From M3007 sp031373665 (GTDB lineage: Bacteria; Bacteroidota; Bacteroidia; Chitinophagales; Saprospiraceae): a stretch of 64,000 bases of DNA. The notes under the pieces are model-generated. The model searched no databases. It saw nothing but the letters and a program-made list of their open reading frames with translations, and was not told the origin of the DNA. A program made the translations under genes and the position numbers. Position 1 is the stretch's first letter, and every line of letters starts with the position of its first letter. The stretch is taken from NCBI GenBank assembly GCA_031373665.1, contig JANMMZ010000031.1:62001-126000 (forward strand), read 5' to 3'. Below are positions 26,636 through 34,741 of the stretch, piece after piece.

Positions 26636-27142
26636 ATGATTATTGCAGCGAATAAAGTTGTTTCAGTACACTACACCCTTACGGAGGATACCGCAGACGG
26701 ACAATTGGTAGAAACAACAACTGGTGGTCAACCACTGGTGTTTATTTTTGGAGTGGGTATGATGATACCCGATTTTGAAAAGAATATTAACGGTATGGCT
26801 ATTGGTGATAAATTTGCCTTTGGTATAGAAGCCGCCAATGCTTACGGCATACAAGATCCGGCCGCTATTGTAGAAGTACCTAAGCATGTCTTTGAAGAGA
26901 ATGGCAAAATTCCAGATGGCCTCTTGGATGTCGGTAACATGTTGCCAATGCAGGATCAAGAAGGACACCAAATGCAAGGTATGGTGGCCTGGGTTGGAGA
27001 GGATAAAGTAAAATTAGACTTTAACCACCCTATGGCAGGTGTTGACCTGTTTTTTACGGGTCATGTAGAGGCAGTACGCGATGCCGAACCTATTGAATTG
27101 GAGCATGGCCACGTACATGGCGATGGTGGTCATCACCATTAA
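26636..27142 (+). CDS. slyD: FKBP-type peptidyl-prolyl isomerase, SlyD-like
   Basis: 168 residues from the ATG at 26636 (MIIAANKVVSVHYTL). The upstream in-frame ATG at 26549 adds 29 residues without resemblance to the family. The FKBP strands VHYTLTEDTADGQLVETT and GKIPDG-type flap surround an IF insert domain (about 75-130), as in SlyD chaperone-isomerases. The C-terminus is His-rich (HGHVHGDGGHHH), likely metal-binding. Cytosolic folding factor. Confidence 0.92.
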   Translation: MIIAANKVVSVHYTLTEDTADGQLVETTTGGQPLVFIFGVGMMIPDFEKNINGMAIGDKFAFGIEAANAYGIQDPAAIVEVPKHVFEENGKIPDGLLDVGNMLPMQDQEGHQMQGMVAWVGEDKVKLDFNHPMAGVDLFFTGHVEAVRDAEPIELEHGHVHGDGGHHH

Positions 27143-27258
27143 GTTGAAAATTATTTATAATTCCCCTAACAAAAGTGTTACTATAATTGCATTTTTACGT
27201 TTATACGGACTGAGAAATACTTTTCACACTAATATTTACTTAAATTAAAACATTAAAA

Positions 27259-28440
27259 ATGGCAAACTTACTCGACTCCATTAAAGAGCATTTATCTCCT
27301 GAACTTATAGGACAAGTAGCATCAGGTCTCGGCGAAAGCGAAGGCGGTATCGCGAAAGCACTGGGTGGATTAGCACCCACTATCCTTGCTGGTATCTTGA
27401 ACAAATCAGGTGATTCCAATGCAATGGGCGGTATTTTCAGCGCACTTAGCAATTTTGACTCTGGCATATTGGGCAACCTTGGTAGCCTAGTTGGCGGTGG
27501 CAATTTGGCACATAATGATCCTAAAGATATAGCCGGCCAATTCTTAGGTTCTATTTTTGGTTCTAAAGTTCCGGCTATTACCAATGCAATTTCTTCGTTC
27601 TCTGGCGTTAAGTCGTCTTCTACTTCATCATTGTTGGGCTTAGTTGGTCCATTGTTGATGGGTGTATTGAGCAAAAAAATCAATACTGGCGGTTTGAACG
27701 TTTCTGGTTTGATGAATATGCTTTCTGGCGAAAAATCAAGCATCATGGGTGCATTGCCTACAGGCCTTGGCTCTGTATTGGGGCTTGCTGATATGGGCAA
27801 TATCGGAAATGTAAAAGTACCAGAAGTTTCTTCTGGTGGTAACAAATGGCTTTTGCCTTTGATGCTTTTGGTTGGCCTTGGTGGCGGTATCATGTACTAC
27901 ATGAAAAACTGTACTGCTGTTAAGCCAGAAGTAGCAAAAGTAGAAATCCCTGCTCCTGCTGCACCAGTGGTGGCTAAACCAACGGTGTTTGAAGAGACCC
28001 TTCCTGGTGGATTCAAACTGAATGGTGCCTTGACTGGTATCGAAAGCCAATTGGTTGGTTTCATCAAAGATGCTGCCCGCCCAGTGGACAAAACTACTTG
28101 GTTCAATTTTGACCATTTGAACTTCAAAACAGGTAGTGCTGATTTAGATATGGATTACTCTAAGCAGCAATTGACCAATATCTACGAAGTATTGAAGGCT
28201 TACCCAAGCGTGAAACTTAAAGTAGGTGGTTACACTGATAATGTAGGTAAAGAAGCCAGCAACATGGCTCTATCTGCCAAGCGTGCAACAACAGTGGTGG
28301 CTGAATTGGTGAAAATGGGCATCGAAAAGGCTCGTTTGGAAGGTGAGGGTTACGGCTCTCAGCACCCAGTAGCTAGCAATGATACTGAAGAAGGTCGTGC
28401 GCAGAATCGCCGTATTGGTGTGCGTGTTACCGCGAAATAA
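27259..28440 (+). CDS. DUF937 protein with membrane segment and OmpA-like domain
   Basis: 393 residues. Residues 1-~190 are a DUF937 (YidB-like) domain rich in Gly, Leu and Ser (LLDSIKEHLSPELIGQVA; GLAPTILAGIL). One membrane helix at about 197-215 (WLLPLMLLVGLGGGIMYYM) follows, then a Pro/Ala linker and an OmpA-type peptidoglycan-binding domain (about 275-393: FNFDHLNFKTGSADLD, KVGGYTDNVG, LSAKRATTV, RAQNRRIGVRV). It probably anchors to peptidoglycan. A bidirectional terminator follows. Confidence 0.9.
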   Translation: MANLLDSIKEHLSPELIGQVASGLGESEGGIAKALGGLAPTILAGILNKSGDSNAMGGIFSALSNFDSGILGNLGSLVGGGNLAHNDPKDIAGQFLGSIFGSKVPAITNAISSFSGVKSSSTSSLLGLVGPLLMGVLSKKINTGGLNVSGLMNMLSGEKSSIMGALPTGLGSVLGLADMGNIGNVKVPEVSSGGNKWLLPLMLLVGLGGGIMYYMKNCTAVKPEVAKVEIPAPAAPVVAKPTVFEETLPGGFKLNGALTGIESQLVGFIKDAARPVDKTTWFNFDHLNFKTGSADLDMDYSKQQLTNIYEVLKAYPSVKLKVGGYTDNVGKEASNMALSAKRATTVVAELVKMGIEKARLEGEGYGSQHPVASNDTEEGRAQNRRIGVRVTAK

Positions 28441-28485
28441 ATGAGGTAATTGAGAAATTTTATTTTTCAATATTCTTTATGACAT

Positions 28486-28527
28486 AAAAAAAGCGGACGA
28501 GGTCGTAGGACTTCGTTCGCTTTTTTT
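28486..28527. terminator. Bidirectional intrinsic terminator
   Basis: AAAAAAAGCGGACGA (28486-28500) pairs with TCGTTCGCTTTTTTT (28513-28527) with one mismatch and carries T-tracts on both strands. It serves the convergent genes ending at 28440 (plus) and 28620 (minus). Confidence 0.88.
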
Positions 28528-28619
28528 ATTGTATTTTGGCATCGCTCCTTATAAAAATGGGCCACCCTTCATCAGGATGACCCACATAGATTTACTTCAA
28601 ATCAATCGAATTATCAAAA

Positions 28620-30803
28620 TCAACTAAAATATCCAAATCCGACATATTTTACGCCGACGGTTGGGAATAGGATCGGTGTGCTGTTCTGGATCACTCTGGA
28701 ACTGACCACCAGCGAAACAGTGTAGCCGCATTCGTCCATTGGGGTCAAGTCAAGAGACCAAGGTAGGTTGTCATTACCCGGATCGTTGACACTACCATGA
28801 GCCCTGAAATTAGGGGTCGGAGCAGCACCATTTGCGTGCGCAGAAGGCTGCAAATCCAGTTGCCAAGCGTTAAAGTGACGGTGTTTGGCGCGCAAATGGC
28901 CATTAATCTGGGTAGTCACACCTTTCTTGTAAAGTTTGCAATCCAATCCATCAATCACAATGTCCACATCGGAAGACATATCTACCGAAGCATTTGGCGT
29001 TGGACTGGTGATCGTTGGCGTATTGTCAATTTGTAGATCAAATTCATCCACCACCACTTCTGGACCACCATTGACCCGGACGCTGACGCGGAGGGTAACC
29101 GCTTCGTCGGTGACAACACCAGAAGAAAAGCCCACCAAATAATCGCCCAGTACCTTTTTGTTTGCCGGAAAATTGTCCAAATATTCAAACCAACCATCAG
29201 GTCGGCTTTGGGATACTGGACTGGTGAGTAGGGTGCTTAAATCCAATACGCTCCAACTTCCAGAAGTCGCCACTGTTTGATAAGCCGCTACAGATTCTGA
29301 CTGTTTTTTCCACTCAATTTTGAATTCCAATAAATCGGAAGAATTTGGGCGCAACAGTGTGCCTTGAATGCCAGTGTATCCCCCAAATGGGCGGTTGAAT
29401 CCAGAGCCAGCACTGGTTGAATAAGCAACTGGATTATAGTTGTGGTATCCATTGAGGATAGACAACCGATCTACATTGCCAACACCTGTGATAACACCCC
29501 TGCCAACGCCTTCGGTCGGGCGAATCTGAACCAGTACGTCGCGGCGCATACCCCAGTAAGGTAGGGCATTGGGGTCAATGGTAGAAGGTGGTGTTGACCA
29601 AGAAAGTACCGCCCGGATGCGCACCACATTGGGTCTTTTGCAGGATCGTAAGTGTTGCTGTACCTGTGCAGAAATTGGCAAATTGACATTGTAATACAAA
29701 CCATCAGCAGGCATGTTGTTGATGTCATGGACGCGGATGGAGGAAGTTCCGAGGTACTCGTCGAAAGTGCCGTTGTTGTTCCAGTCTGCCCAAAAAGACA
29801 CGTATTCATTCGATCCAGTGGAGCAGAGGTTGCCGCCATAACCAGCCTGATTTTTTATATGGACTACTGCCCCCAAAATGTCTGCATTGGTGTCGAGGCC
29901 AACACAGGTCAGTTCTTCAAAACCGGTATTGGATTCTTTGACTGGATTGAGGATTTTGTCAAAAAGATCCTCTAAATTAATGGGTTGGAGCAAGCCACTG
30001 ATAGCGTTGTTGGCACTGCTTACTCCCAGCGATGCTGGGGTCAAGAGGCTTTTATTCAGCGAATTAGCCACCATCGGGAAGAACGTGCGGTCATCTGCAA
30101 TTTTCAACGCGGTGTACTGCTTGTGCAGGGATGCTATTTCTATGGGCTTGGGCAGCTGCTCGTCAAACACTATTTTGCCTTGATAATCAGATACTTCTGC
30201 GGGCAGTGTTTGCAAATTCAGGTGCGGAACTAAGTCAGCAAAATTGAAATTTCTCCTTTTGAGTTGGATGTCAGCGTCCAACACGTCGCCATAGAATGGA
30301 ACGGCGTTTGGATTGGCAGATGGAGGCGTGTTCCATGACAACACCGCACGAACCTTGGCAATGGTTGGATTACCACACAGAAAACTTTGATGCTGAGTTG
30401 TGTCCACACCCATGCGAACCAAATAATTCAAAGGGTGTTGAGGCCCAGGAGGTGCAGTTGAAATATCGGAAGCCTTAAACTGGCGGTATCCGAAATCAAT
30501 CCAACCACCGCCATCATTGAAATCAATAAAGAAGCGCACAAACTCAAATGATTGGCTTTGGTTGCAAACATTACCGATATAACCCGTCGGTTGTTTGATC
30601 TGAACTACGGCTTCCAGCACTTGCTGGTAGGGGTCAAATCCGACGCAGGTGAGGGACTCCCAATAAGTGATGTTCCCATGGATAAATGCCTTGGGTAGGG
30701 TAGTGGGGATACTCAAACCTAACAAGGCTTGATGTCGGGATGAAAAGAGTTGACTCTGTACCTTTTTATCCAAGGTGTCGAAGGAATCTTTGGTGTCTTT
30801 CAT
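28620..30803 (-). CDS. Large protein with two related ~150-residue domains, function unknown
   Basis: 727 residues, no signal peptide. Domain A (about 48-195) and domain B (about 295-440) are clear duplicates: both start with (S/E)LTCVG(F/L)D, contain VVxIKxxxGYxGN(V/L)C, a (FID/WAD)(F/W)N segment, SDIS/HDIN, a C(G/K)xPx(I/V)xx(V/I)RAVLSW(N/S)TPPS motif and NA(V/L)P(F/Y). The C-terminal part is beta-rich and looks Ig-like. The repeats do not match a family whose function I know. Preceded upstream by the AraC-type gene (138 bp), which may regulate it. Confidence 0.75.
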   Translation of the reverse strand: MKDTKDSFDTLDKKVQSQLFSSRHQALLGLSIPTTLPKAFIHGNITYWESLTCVGFDPYQQVLEAVVQIKQPTGYIGNVCNQSQSFEFVRFFIDFNDGGGWIDFGYRQFKASDISTAPPGPQHPLNYLVRMGVDTTQHQSFLCGNPTIAKVRAVLSWNTPPSANPNAVPFYGDVLDADIQLKRRNFNFADLVPHLNLQTLPAEVSDYQGKIVFDEQLPKPIEIASLHKQYTALKIADDRTFFPMVANSLNKSLLTPASLGVSSANNAISGLLQPINLEDLFDKILNPVKESNTGFEELTCVGLDTNADILGAVVHIKNQAGYGGNLCSTGSNEYVSFWADWNNNGTFDEYLGTSSIRVHDINNMPADGLYYNVNLPISAQVQQHLRSCKRPNVVRIRAVLSWSTPPSTIDPNALPYWGMRRDVLVQIRPTEGVGRGVITGVGNVDRLSILNGYHNYNPVAYSTSAGSGFNRPFGGYTGIQGTLLRPNSSDLLEFKIEWKKQSESVAAYQTVATSGSWSVLDLSTLLTSPVSQSRPDGWFEYLDNFPANKKVLGDYLVGFSSGVVTDEAVTLRVSVRVNGGPEVVVDEFDLQIDNTPTITSPTPNASVDMSSDVDIVIDGLDCKLYKKGVTTQINGHLRAKHRHFNAWQLDLQPSAHANGAAPTPNFRAHGSVNDPGNDNLPWSLDLTPMDECGYTVSLVVSSRVIQNSTPILFPTVGVKYVGFGYFS

Positions 30804-30941
30804 TGTTAGTTAAAGATTTATGTGAAAAAAATTAGGTAGAATTGTAGATTGAGAACTTGCATAGCATGATACCCTCGCTGATCAGAGCAAGTCATTTAAA
30901 GAAAAACAAAGGATGTATGGTGGTAAGTACCAGCTCCGTTA

Positions 30942-31304
30942 CTAGGATGCTAATGACGCGTCACTTACCCATTTGTCGGGACAAACACCATGATGTTTTT
31001 TGAATTCTGTAGAAAAATAGGAACTGGAATTGAACCCAACATCAAAGGCGATATCTGAAATAGTCCATTTTTTTTGAGATAAAAGTTGGGATGCTTTTTT
31101 AAGGCGAACACTCCGAATGAGCCTTCCGGGCGAAAGCCCTGTGGTTTGCACGCAATACCGATGCAGGGTATATCGGCTCATGTACATCAGTCGCGACAAC
31201 TGGTGGATGTTAAATTCGCGGTCTTGTTGGATGCCTTTTGAAATGGCAAGCAATAGGTCGGGATAATGATCCGAACCTTTGCCTTCAATTCGAGGTTTAT
31301 TCAT
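30942..31304 (-). CDS. Stand-alone AraC/XylS-type DNA-binding protein
   Basis: 120 residues consisting almost only of the double helix-turn-helix of the AraC family: FNIHQLSRLMYMSRYTLHRYCVQTTGLSP (first HTH) and WTISDIAFDVGFNSSSYFSTEFKKHHGVCP (second HTH with the family signature). There is no ligand or receiver domain, so any signal must reach it otherwise. The palindrome at 31342-31378 lies 37 bp upstream of its ATG and may be its own operator. Confidence 0.9.
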   Translation of the reverse strand: MNKPRIEGKGSDHYPDLLLAISKGIQQDREFNIHQLSRLMYMSRYTLHRYCVQTTGLSPGRLIRSVRLKKASQLLSQKKWTISDIAFDVGFNSSSYFSTEFKKHHGVCPDKWVSDASLAS

Positions 31305-31341
31305 TGATGGGGCAGTTTTGGGGTAAACAGTGCTATCTTAG

Positions 31342-31378
31342 TAAGTACTAGAATGAATATAACCCGTTCTAGTACTTA
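31342..31378. promoter_or_regulatory. 37-bp palindromic element, copy 1
   Basis: TAAGTACTAGAA (31342-31353), 13-nt spacer, TTCTAGTACTTA (31367-31378); the arms are perfectly complementary. A second copy exists at 48762-48798, with the same spacer length and a compensated change in the stem (A to T on one arm, T to A on the other). On the strand reading into the downstream gene, both copies have the same orientation. Confidence 0.65.
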
Positions 31379-31486
31379 ACTTGTACAAAGGTATAGGGAT
31401 CTTTCCAATCTGGTTTTAAGAATTGTTGCAATCTTTTAAAGTTTGAAAATAAAAGTTTGAAAGAGGAGGCTTTGAATGGCTCATCC

Positions 31487-32595
31487 CTAATTAACCATCA
31501 CTTTTCGCACCATCGTTGATCCATCTGAAAATTGTAAACGGATCAGATAAACACCAGCGCGCAACGTCTGCATGTCTATCCGTTGCTGAGGCGCAGGGTA
31601 GTTCATGGTATGAACTACCTGACCTGTCAGGGTCATTAAATTCAAAGATTGTATTTGCTTACAATTTTTACAGTCTAAATGGATGATACCCTCTGATACT
31701 GGGTTTGGGAAAACTCGCAGGTTCAAATCTGTATCATTTTGGTCTGGTTCTTCTGCTGTGTCGCCTGTGACCCCAAAGAAACTATCTGGATGTATGGTGC
31801 CGTGTACTGATCCACCCACTTTTTTATAACCAGTTTGTCTGTCTTCATCTGAGAAGGAATAACTGATATCTCCAGAAGCAAATCGTTTGTAGGTATCACC
31901 TATTCCCAGAATAAGGGTAGATTCCTCTGTGGCCCCCGATGAACTTGGGGTAATAATACTATTGAAATTCACGCTGAGGCCATCGGCGGTTTGGGCGTAG
32001 TAAGTAGATTTAATTGGTCCAAACACTTAGGGAGTTGTATCCCTATATTTTGACCCTCTAAGCCCATAAGTGCTTGATTGAAGCAATAGAACAACCCGAA
32101 TCGCTTGGATAAGCGTATCGTTTTGCCATCAGAGAGGGTGATGGTTTTAATGGAGTCGGGATAACCCCAACAAATAGTATCTATTTTCTGGGTTACAGTG
32201 GCCGTAATACCAGTTTTGAAAGGCCATGAATCGCCTAGTTCCGATTTGGCGCGTATGGTATAAGTCTCTTGAGGATAAGTAAAGCCCCAGACTGGAATAA
32301 AATGACATTCATACACTGAACCGCTGCGTTTGACTAGAGTATCGCCTAAAACATTGCCCACTAAAGCAAAATATGGCTGTCCAGTAAAACTAACACCTTT
32401 TTGAGGAGATAACAAAAAAATGGAGTCAGAGCCTTGAGCCATCGCATTGTTGACCAGTAGGGTAGTAGAGACAAACGCTGCTCCATTCGAGCCCATGTTT
32501 AGTTTACTGTTGTGGGTGACCAAGTTCCAATCTTGTGCATATAGATGAAAAGTGGAGATGGTACAAATTAGGGTGGTAAAGAGTAGCTTTTTCAT
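31487..32595 (-). pseudogene. T9SS cargo protein split by a frameshift
   Basis: Reading from the ATG at 32595 (MKKLLFTTLICTIS, signal peptide ending LYAQ), about 208 codons run to a TGA at 31969-31971. The rest of the protein is in the next frame from about 32026 down to 31487 (KSTYYAQTADGLSVNF onward), ending in a type A sorting domain (FPNPVSEGIIHLDC to RKVMVN). The shift must lie between 31972 and 32026, where LPKCLDQ in the first frame becomes VFGPIKS in the second. One base deleted, or two inserted, would restore about 370 residues. It is either an inactivated gene or a sequencing error; I see no slippery heptamer. The beta-rich body is unrecognised. Confidence 0.7.
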
Positions 32596-32895
32596 TGTAG
32601 GGCAAAGATTTAGTGATCTGTTACATTGGTTGATGTACTTCCAATGACTTGCGTTCAAATATTGTCAATAGTAGATTTCGATACAAAGTACGGCTGTTTA
32701 AAGCAGCAGATGCCTCCCGTTTTACTAATGGTGGGTTGCAGTTTGAGAGCGGTCAGAAAATGGTTGTTGTGTTGTACTCGTTCCTTATTAGCGATACCGC
32801 ACAACAACCGCTAGGAAATATACATTTGCTACTCCCATTAATGTCAAAGATCAAATGAAGGTTACCGTCAGCATACTACTATTAACTTCATTTAC
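32596..32895. other. 300-bp gap without a supported gene
   Basis: It holds the upstream region of the frameshifted cargo gene. A short plus-strand frame at 32649-32858 (69 codons, SRFRYKVRLFKAADASRF) has plausible composition but no ribosome-binding context, signal or recognised family. I see no repeat or clear promoter. Confidence 0.4.
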
Positions 32896-33570
32896 TTATC
32901 CACCTACTGCATAAAACGCATCCCATTGCAATACCTCAAAACCAGCCCTATTTTCAAATATATTCAATGCCATTGCTTTGCCAAGAACCTCCACCGGAAT
33001 GCCCCTGTATTTTCGTAAACCACCCACTAATAATGGCTTCAATAGCGGCCAAACCTTTAGCATCACACCTTGACCAAATCCATATCTATTGGTAGGCGTT
33101 AGGATCATGGAGGGTTCAAATATGCTTAACCTTTCAAAATTAAGGGCTTTGAGTGATTCTACTAATTCGCCCTTGGTTTTCAGGTATAACGATGATGATT
33201 TTGGATCAATACCCACGGAAGCCAATAATTCAAAATGCGTTATTCTGGCTTCTTTACAGGCTTTTGCAAAATCTAGTACCGCTGTTTTATCGGTTTTTAC
33301 AAATTCTTCTGCACTTACTTTTGAGGGTTGACCGACCCCCAAGGTACAGATGGCGGTGGTATGCCCTTTCAAATATTCAGAATAAGAACTGGAATCAAAA
33401 ATATTAATTTTATGCTGCTGCACAAAGTCAGTATTGATATTCGGAATAGGGGTTCTGCCCAGCAATGTCAGTTGCTTTAAATGAGTGCTTTGCATGAGTG
33501 TTTGTAGTGCTTCTGTACCGACAGCACCACTTGCACCTAACATGACTACGGATAATGGAATGGAATTCAT
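32896..33570 (-). CDS. NAD(P)-binding Rossmann oxidoreductase, TIP30/HTATIP2-like atypical SDR
   Basis: 224 residues. The dinucleotide motif is GASGAVG at about 12-18; a later SVGIDPKSS and YLKTKGELVE supply the Tyr-x-x-x-Lys-like pair of atypical SDRs. RLSIFEPSMIL matches the segment after the active site in this group. Cytosolic; substrate unknown. It is followed upstream by the DUF1801 gene only 14 bp away, so the two are probably co-transcribed. Confidence 0.85.
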   Translation of the reverse strand: MNSIPLSVVMLGASGAVGTEALQTLMQSTHLKQLTLLGRTPIPNINTDFVQQHKINIFDSSSYSEYLKGHTTAICTLGVGQPSKVSAEEFVKTDKTAVLDFAKACKEARITHFELLASVGIDPKSSSLYLKTKGELVESLKALNFERLSIFEPSMILTPTNRYGFGQGVMLKVWPLLKPLLVGGLRKYRGIPVEVLGKAMALNIFENRAGFEVLQWDAFYAVGG

Positions 33571-33584
33571 ATTTTATTGACTTT

Positions 33585-33932
33585 TTACTCGTTAAGTACC
33601 CTAAATTTCACAATTTCTGTTATCAATTCTAAAGGCATTGGTTTATCTAGTGGAAATTGAACAGAGCCTTTCCCTTGTTTATAAACGGAAAGGGCTTCCT
33701 TAAAGGCTTCGTGTCCTGTCGGGGTAGCATAGAATCCAATATGATTCTTGAATGCAGCAAAGTGAACCAGAGTCTTCCCATTCAGTTTGAAAGTTGGAAT
33801 AGCATAACTGATGGTTTCTTCCGATTCGGGAACTACTTTTTTAATGGTTGTTCTGATTTCCTCCAATATTTCCTGTGTTTCTAATGGAAAACCTGAAATA
33901 TATTGATCAATAGTGGTCGGTTTTGTAGCCAT
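33585..33932 (-). CDS. DUF1801 (YdhG-like) protein
   Basis: 115 residues, complete family length. Landmarks: TIDQYISGFP near the start, LEEIRTTIKKVVPESEETISYAIPTF, LVHFAAFKNHIGFY and GSVQFPLDKPMPLELI. The domain resembles frataxin-type iron-binding folds, but the cellular role is not established. First gene of the pair with the oxidoreductase. Confidence 0.88.
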   Translation of the reverse strand: MATKPTTIDQYISGFPLETQEILEEIRTTIKKVVPESEETISYAIPTFKLNGKTLVHFAAFKNHIGFYATPTGHEAFKEALSVYKQGKGSVQFPLDKPMPLELITEIVKFRVLNE

Positions 33933-34000
33933 AATTAGTTATTGATGCTTAAAATGTTTTTTTTAACGTTACTTAAATGTGGGTAGAGCAAGTCGAGACC

Positions 34001-34133
34001 TAGTAATGCGAATTATGGGTTAAACATTATAAGTAGTTGATTTTCAATGCTTTATCATCAGATGACTCCGAGTCATCAGATGAGAAAGTATTGAAAATCA
34101 AAGGATTGCATCAACCCATGATTCGCACTAGTA
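34001..34133. repeat. Nested palindromic repeat (133 bp)
   Basis: The core is a 65-bp imperfect palindrome: 34037-34068 pairs with 34070-34101 around a single base with 29 of 32 positions matching (TTGATTTTCAAT, GATGACTC). Outer arms at 34001-34023 and 34111-34133 (GCGAATTATGGGTT against AACCCATGATTCGC) add a second pair. No ORF inside. It lies directly upstream of the first gene of the sigma-controlled locus, in the gap 33933-34230. Confidence 0.65.
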
Positions 34134-34181
34134 CTATATCGCAACTGCGTTGACAAAATTTTTAAATAAATAGTAGCACAA

Positions 34182-34209
34182 GGTAACAATTTTGATTTAA
34201 CGCGATATG
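34182..34209 (+). promoter_or_regulatory. ECF-type promoter site 1
   Basis: GTAACA (34183-34188), 14 nt, CGATATG (34203-34209). Predicted start near 34216, about 15 nt before the ATG at 34231. One of six sites with identical architecture between 34.1 and 48.9 kb. Confidence 0.75.
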
Positions 34210-34230
34210 GTACAACAAACATTGTATATC

Positions 34231-34698
34231 ATGTCAAAAATTATTTTAGTTTTTACTTTTATCGCACTTTTCACATCTGCTACATACACTCAGGATAACC
34301 AGATTGCCTCCGCAGATCGTTATCCTTCTAAGCAGGAAATCACCACTTATGCTGCTGACGAAAGGCCTATGCTTGCCCTGAATAGTAATGCTTATGATTC
34401 AGGATCATCGGTTTGGATGCAAATTTGTCCAGACCGATTGTTTGGTCACCAAAGTACAAGCGTGCGTGCTAAAGTGTATTTCTCCAAAGATAGCCACCTT
34501 GATTTTCACGACGATCTGCTCGAAAATTTCACTTTTGAAAAGCCACAACTTGATGAAAATGGTTTTTTGTCCTTATTATTCCTATTACCTAATGACATCA
34601 CTTCTGGTCGTTATCACCTGATCGTAGTAGCCCAGACAGAAGAAGCAACGCTACTACAACGTACGTCTTCTACCTCGATTTGGATTTCGGGCGAGTAA
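34231..34698 (+). CDS. Exported CARDB-like protein
   Basis: 155 residues from the ATG at 34231 (MSKIILVFTF, signal peptide). An ATG at 34207 overlaps the ECF-type -10 and is unlikely. The mature part is a single beta-sandwich: VRAKVYFSKDSHLDFHDDLL, PNDITSGRYHLIVVAQTEE, TSIWISG. The same pattern (DLRVYLSADPIWDFSDNLL, PGAYHLIVVTAPEG, TSIKIK) ends the 263-residue protein at 43434, so the two are related. First gene of a unit with the ABC half-transporter 43 bp downstream. Function unknown. Confidence 0.75.
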   Translation: MSKIILVFTFIALFTSATYTQDNQIASADRYPSKQEITTYAADERPMLALNSNAYDSGSSVWMQICPDRLFGHQSTSVRAKVYFSKDSHLDFHDDLLENFTFEKPQLDENGFLSLLFLLPNDITSGRYHLIVVAQTEEATLLQRTSSTSIWISGE

Positions 34699-34741
34699 TG
34701 AATCAATCCAAACAAAGGGCACATCATTTTGATCTATATTT

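Noticed and set aside
32649..32858. 69-codon plus-strand frame as a small gene
   Set aside because: Acceptable composition but no ribosome-binding or promoter context and no recognised relatives; insufficient support.
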